64,000 nt of DNA from Lepeophtheirus salmonis. Taxonomy: Eukaryota > Arthropoda > Copepoda > Siphonostomatoida > Caligidae. Shown here one piece after another: positions 58,462 through 64,000 of the stretch (its first letter is position 1; each line of letters begins with the position of its first letter). The stretch spans positions 49,716,383-49,780,382 of the forward strand of contig NC_052133.2 of the NCBI RefSeq assembly GCF_016086655.4. Reading direction: 5' to 3'. The notes beneath the pieces are model-generated. The model searched no databases, had not been told where the DNA came from, and saw only the letters and a program-made list of their open reading frames with translations. Position numbers and translations under genes: made by a program.

Positions 58462-59339
58462 TATTGAGATCTGAAAATTAAAAATCCTATTAAGATAGCA
58501 TATTTAAATGAACAAAACAATATAGAAGATGATTTTAAGTATATACAGGGGCGTCCGCAACAGGTGGAAAGGAGGGGTGTACCCCCTTTATTTTTATTAA
58601 AAAATAAATAAAGGAATTTTTGCTTATTAGAAGGAAATTTAATATTTGATATTTTTTTTCAAAACAATTATATTCGAAATATAATTTTTGGACTAGGGCA
58701 AATATAAGTTAAGGGGCCTTTTCTTTTATTTAAAATAAAAAGTATTCTGAGCAGACTTTGTTGACAATATCATAATGGAATGACATTTTTTAAAAGAAAC
58801 AAGTTTATTTTTAGAATGTTTTTTAAAAAAAAAGAAAATTGCCTTTTTCTATAAATTGTATCCATACTTTATTGAATAAGTTTTTTATTGAAAAAAGAAT
58901 ATCCCTTTGTATTTTTTTCTTTTTAATATGACGTGCTGAGCTTTAGCCACACGCACTCGTTGCTACATTGTTATTACTTAAATCAATTCGAACTCACAAA
59001 AAGCAGGTACCGGCAAACATTCAGACAAACTTTACTTTAGTAATAATAATAGATTTTCTGATTATATTAATTGTATCGATATTTTTTTTTTCCTTCAATT
59101 CTTTAAGACTTTCATTCATTACACAATTGTTTTTCCATCAATCATTTTATAACTACATATTGTACAGTGTGCAAAAGCAAAAATGCATTATTCATAAAAA
59201 CTTAAATGAATTCCGAAAAAAATGACACAAACATTCTTTGAAAGAGCACTCTTGAGACCTTTATTTTTACCTCATACAATTTTTTGTAAACAAAGTAAGT
59301 TTTTTAATGTTATCGAAGAAACGTAGTGTATGATTTACT
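58462..59339. repeat. Intergenic with a family C left end
   Basis: CAGGGGCGTCCGCAACAGG at 58546 is a sharp family C left end, followed by a short core to about 58690. A dispersed repeat (GACGTGCTGAGCTTTAGCCACACGCACTCGTTGCTACATTGTTATT) is at 58930-58975. No gene. Confidence 0.5.
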
Positions 59340-59830
59340 CCACACTGGGTAATAAGTTAATAAGGTGGTCTAGATTGTGGAAGTGACCAAGTCCACTGTT
59401 ATGAGGATCATAAAGGCGTTTGGGGTTGATAGCAGCTATGAACGGAAAACTGGGAGTTGGACAAGCGTACAAAAAAATCACTATGTTAGTAACAGGAAGA
59501 TTCGGAATGCTGTGAATGACGTGATCCTCAAGAGCTAAGTCTGCCGAAAGCGCTAGCTCACAACAGCAACGATAAATGACACCAGATTTACCCAGGCAAA
59601 AAACTCCTAAATTGAACGATTTCTTGCCCTGGTCATTGTGGCCTTCTTTCTACCCAGATCTGAACCCACTTGGTCATGTGATTTGGAAGGCCAAAGCTTA
59701 TGTTGTTCCCACGGAAATAATGTTGAGATGTAGGCCTTCATTTAGCGATGCCCATGTCTGATGAGTATGTCATCCAAGGTCTTCCAACATCGTGTAGAGG
59801 CTACAATTGAAACTAAGGTGGCCATTTTGA
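59340..59830 (+). pseudogene. Mariner transposase relic with a large central deletion
   Basis: The frame from about 59382 reads VTKSTVMRIIKAFGVDSSYERK, a helix-turn-helix with linker, and continues NRKIRNAVNDVILKS. After a deletion it resumes QKTPKLNDFLPWSLWPSFYPDLNPLGHVIW, carrying the third catalytic Asp in PDLNP, and ends near RPSFSDAHV. The first and second Asp regions are missing. Confidence 0.65.
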
Positions 59831-60977
59831 ATTTTAATGAATAAGGATGTGTTTTTTTCATTAGTTTATAAATTTCAAGGTGCTCATCTTAATCACATTA
59901 GAGCTCTTGATGATTTTGTTAATTTTGTCCACTATGATGCATTTTTGCTTACCCACACTGTACTTAAAAAAACAAAAACAAAAACAGCCTCAAATTGGTC
60001 AAAAATAAAAGGGAAGAGATATATTCATTGAGTAAGTAGGACAATCTATGTATATTTAAAATATTATCTATTTTTTTAAAACCTTACCTAAACATTTATA
60101 TAACCAGGAAGTATTTTATGAGATGTTGATTCTGAAATATGAAAACAAGGTTTGATATTTAATGAAAATAGAAAGTATGTATATTATAAATCGTAATATT
60201 GTGCTTTATTTCTATGTATGCTATTTAAACAACTTAAAGTGCACTTGATTCTATATAGTATACAAGGATCTATTAATAATTATAAGCAATTAAATACATA
60301 GTATAATAATTTTAATATCGATAAATTGATATAATATTACCTACATACCATGAAAAGAATCAGGGGAAAAGGAAGAATAGATATCTCAATAAAAAAACTA
60401 AAGCCTTGGATAAAGAAAAGAAACTATTTCTTTTCTGAGTAAATATTATGTAAGTATATTAACTAACAACAGGGTTTAAAGTTAGTAATATATAAAGAAA
60501 ACGACACTCAGGTATGTAAATTAGAATCCATTGAATGACCATAATTTAGTTATAAGTTATAGGATTGTGCGAGGTAAAATCGTGGACTTGACTTTAAATC
60601 AATCTGGATTACTTTAGGCTGAATATTTTAAAATACTAGGTTGCGTTATTAAAAGTAGGGACTATTTCAGTTCATAAACAATAATAATAAAAACTTTCAA
60701 AAATCAACAGTTTTCAGCATGGAGGCGAGAAGACAAATGGTATTTGATTTGCTCCAAACCCAAGTGAGTGTCAAAGAGATCATGAAAGTCGTTGGATTTT
60801 TTAATAGTCTTATTTACAAGATTAATATAAAATTTTTAATTGTGCAAATTTATTTCCAAAAAGTTTAACTTTTCAATTTTTTTTTCCAAATAAAATTAAT
60901 ATATATAATTTAATTTCCAAAAACCAAGACCCCCACTCCCCAAAATAAAAATTTATATACATACATATATATATATA
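59831..60977. repeat. Intergenic; family C left portion before a mariner insertion
   Basis: No gene is seen. From about 60810 to 60977 the sequence has family C core words (AATTTATTTCCAAAAAGTTTAACTTTTC) and a TATATATATA run. The run continues on the far side of the mariner at 62196 with TAATCCTAAGGGTGTCG, a decayed family C right end. Confidence 0.5.
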
Positions 60978-62195
60978 CAGGGTAGACAAGGTAAATCCGG
61001 AATAACTTTAATGGCTAATTTTGAGACTTGTATAGGTTACGTAATATAAAAAAATAATACACGCGACAAGCTAAATTTGTTAGATATATAATTTGATAAC
61101 TAGGTTTCCAGAGTATCTCGTCGTTCAAGCATTGAAAAAGTCAGGAGAATTTCCATCATCGAAGCTTACCGCTGCTCAGGAGACCTTCAAAAATCCAAAA
61201 TCAACAGTTTATCACGTGATTAAGGCCTTTGATCAGGAGGGAAAGACTGAGTACAAAACTCATTCACCAAGATCTGATCAAATCCGAACTAAAAGGTTCA
61301 TAGCTGGCTTGAAACGATCAATTGACACTCATCTAGACACGCCAATTGCTAAGTTGACCAAGGATCGTAACATGAGTAAAGAACCATTAAAAATACCATC
61401 AGGATTGATCTGGGTTACTTATCAAGGAGCAGAGCCTCTAAGCATCTGCTAACAAAGCAGAATCAGGCAGACAGAATCAGCAAAGGTAAAAATCTTATTA
61501 ACCAATGAAGTGCAAAGGTGGTTACGTGTGGGGTTTTTTTCGGACGAGAAAACCATCACCATTGACGCCAACTGTAACTGTAGAAACGATAGATGGATCT
61601 GTTTGGACCCTGATGAGATCCAATCAGTCATGAAAACTAAGAATCTGGCTTCGCTTAAAGTCCTGGCGGGCATCAGCACAGAAGGACAAGTTATGCCCCC
61701 ACCCCTTCTCCCAGAAGGTGACCAAGGAGGTCTACAAGGACGTGGTTATCCCATGGATGAATGAGGTCACTGATGGGAAGCCATATACATTCCAGCAAGA
61801 CTCAGCACCTGCACATTAGGCCAAAATTGTCCAAGAGTTATTAGGACAAAATGTGGCGAATTTTTGGCCTCCATTCTATTGGGCAACCATCAGCCCGGAC
61901 CTCAATTCATGTGGTTTTTACTTGTGGGACAGGGTGGAGAGGATCCCTTGCAAGAATAATCATGCCTCAATTGCGGCCTTGAAGGCCTCTATCGTCAATA
62001 CAATGAAGGACCTGGATCTACACGAATAGCAAGGCATTCAGGAGCCGTGTAGAGATCGTGATCGAGAATGAAGGCTTGCATCATAAATAATCATTTTACA
62101 TTTAATATGGCTTTTAGATGAAGAAAAAATAATCTTTCTATCTCTCATATGTAATTATCCGTTAAAGTTATTCCGGATTTACCTTGTCCACCCTG
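60978..62195 (+). mobile_element. Full-length mariner/Tc1-like element with a broken transposase
   Basis: The ends CAGGGTAGACAAGGTAAATCCGGAATAACTTTAA (left) and its inverse on the right differ by one base over about 34 bp, with TA outside each (60976-60977 and 62196-62197). Length is 1218 bp. Frames give FPEYLVVQALKKSGEFPSSK, a helix-turn-helix, then LKRSIDTHLDTPIAKL. After a frame change VGFFSDEKTITIDANCN carries the first Asp, CLDPDEIQSVMKTKN the linker, FQQDSAPAH followed by a TAG stop the second Asp, and ATISPDLNSCGFYLW the third. Frameshifts near 61440 and 61700 and the stops near 61817 and 62027 make it non-autonomous. Confidence 0.85.
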
Positions 62196-64000
62196 TATAT
62201 ATATATATAATCCTAAGGGTGTCGTCGAGAAGAAAGCCTGTTCTACCCCTCAAATTTTACCAAAATTTGGGCCATGGTAGCAGCCAAAGGAAATCATTTT
62301 GAAAAATTCAAAGATTGATCAATAAAGAATTCTAGGATAAAGCCTCAATGTTGTACTACTTTTCATTCATGCAAAAGTTGACCCTATTAGTTCCTTATCA
62401 AAAAGTCAACGATTTCACCTAACACACTGCATTGTATGTAGCTTAGAACGTTTATCAAAACATTCTTATAAAAAGTTGTTGAATTCTTAGGTATAAGGGG
62501 GATTAGGTGTGTATAATAATAAGTAAATAAGCGGATTTAATCTTGAAAAGGATGTTTTTATCTGTAAATAATAATACGCGAGGAACAAACATAAACATTA
62601 ACAAAAAAGGATAATAATGGTTTTTTAATTAAATACTACATATATCCATCATTTTTGACACGTTGTTACCTTCATTTCTCTGGTTGGGGAAAAATAGAAA
62701 AAAATGCCTAAAATACCTTGGTAATTGTTAGCCCATTCTTCCAAACTATGGAATTATTATCCAATAGTTGCTTAACAAAAGCTAATTCTACTTCAACCAA
62801 TTAGCAACGTTTACTACACGGATAAAAGAAGGAAATAGAAGAAAGATCGACAGCTGTCAACAAAATACCGTGTACATTTCGGATTTAGGCAAGTAACACC
62901 GTGTTCATCTCATAATCATAGAAAAATACACCAATATGAATTTGTATTAAAAAACATAATAAAGTTTCACATACTATTAGACGGAATTCAGAAAGAAAAA
63001 AACACACACTAGACATATTTTGTATGATGAATAAGAGTATTTACTTCATATTTTGAACCTTTTACATACTCCGTTGATGCATTGCCTACTCTGCAATTTG
63101 TTTACAAACTAACAAATTAAACTTTACATTAATTAAGTAGTTTAAAAAAACCTAAATTTGTAAATTTAAAAACAGAATTTCTCTTTACTATTTTGCTACT
63201 CTTCTAATTTCGACCTAGACAAGGGGTTAAAGCCAGCCAAAAATATTATAGAAATACCTAGAACTAAAAAGGTAAAAGTATTATGGGGTTCCAGTAAGAC
63301 TAAAAAGCGCCTACAATCCAATAGAAAATGAATGAATTTATAATCCATTGATCTATATCCTTGATCACTGACATTAAATGTGACGATTACCATGCCGACA
63401 TTAGGATTTTTCTTTAAAATTTAAAACATGACTATAATAAAGTACGCGCTTTATGTGTTCCAATTGCGAAGATTGAAAGCACCCGCCCGGAATATATTTG
63501 TAAATGAGAGGGCCCATTTATATCATTAAATTTAATTGGTTCCAAATTTAGCAAATAACTTTTTATTTAGAAGAGACTTAATATTTTTTAAGAGTTATGA
63601 ATAGACTAGAGGTGGATCAGACTAGAAAAATATCGGGCACGAGGTGTCTATACAATAAAGGTAATCAAATATACACTCATGAAACCTAAATAAATTTAAA
63701 ACATCAGCATGTAATAACTAATTCATGAAGTCAAATATCGCACAATCAAATCCCGATCAATTAAATAAAAAGGGATTAATTTTGAAGGTTTGCACATTGA
63801 TAAACTTATATCAATGTGTTTACGACTTTTTGATCATACAAACACGCCTATTTTTTTAAATTTCTAATATCGGGGGTTTAGTTGATTTTACATTTTAGGG
63901 GATTAACGAATGTCGGTACTAAATCAATCATAAAAATACGATATAAAAAAGATGTGTAACACTTACAAATAATCAACAACGTCATCATAAGGTGTTAAGT
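62196..64000. repeat. Intergenic with a family K copy; possible C-terminal exon at 63196
   Basis: Family K is best preserved at about 62655-62940. On minus at 63393-63196 a 65-residue frame ends FTFLVLGISIIFLAGFNPLSR, a plausible membrane helix, but no homologue or splice context is clear. The last 600 bp is AT-rich with nothing recognised. Confidence 0.35.

Noticed and set aside
63196..63393. 65-residue minus frame with a membrane-like segment
   Set aside because: Noted in the intergenic entry, but no homologue, repeated copy or splice partner is visible, and AT-rich DNA gives hydrophobic frames by chance.

Overview
This is a eukaryotic, very AT-rich window. Its genes have short spliceosomal introns (about 50-130 bp, with one longer), and the genes sit as small islands in a sea of decayed DNA transposons. 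The conserved proteins are animal-type: PAWR/Par-4, V-ATPase subunit d, TTK/Mps1, SLC38A10, BHLHE22/23 and an OB-fold protein. The abundance of Tc1/mariner relatives and short hAT-like elements makes an arthropod likely. My best guess is a parasitic copepod such as the salmon louse; that is inference, not proof.

Layout. A Par-4 (PAWR) gene lies on + at 2214-3195 with one 70-bp intron. Intergenic DNA from 3.2 to 8.8 kb carries several MITEs, including a triple nest at 7574-8246. A compact cluster follows at 8.8-13.5 kb: ATP6V0D on - (five exons), divergent TTK/Mps1 on + (three exons), and an unrecognised 58-residue two-exon gene on -, convergent with TTK. SLC38A10 is on + at 16061-18040 (six exons). 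A BHLHE22/23-type neural bHLH gene is on - at 27876-29311 (two exons). A small OB-fold protein, most like RMI2, is on - at 58048-58461. The rest, about 80% of the window, holds no convincing host gene.

The repeat landscape has several parts: (i) at least ten Tc1/mariner transposase remnants of several families, one bounded by matching inverted ends plus TA; (ii) hAT-like MITEs with 8-bp target duplications, two of them hosting later insertions; (iii) a recurrent element here called family C, with ends like CAGGGGCGTCCGCAGG and CCTGCGGACGCCCCTG, a (TA)n run and an A/T-rich core of degenerate short repeats; (iv) a TA-flanked MITE here called family D, with ends GTGTTGTGTCAGTCCTTATT; (v) local tandem repeats, notably a ~110-bp array at 39.8-40.5 kb and a ~110-bp pair at 41.7-41.9 kb; (vi) a non-LTR retrotransposon 3' end and relics of other multi-copy proteins.

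The genes are individually ordinary housekeeping or developmental genes, and I see no sign that they act as one system. The distinctive content is the layered transposon record, the small unassigned gene beside TTK, and a few splice-structure questions (an in-frame 51-nt intron in SLC38A10, a probable GC-AG intron in the bHLH gene).
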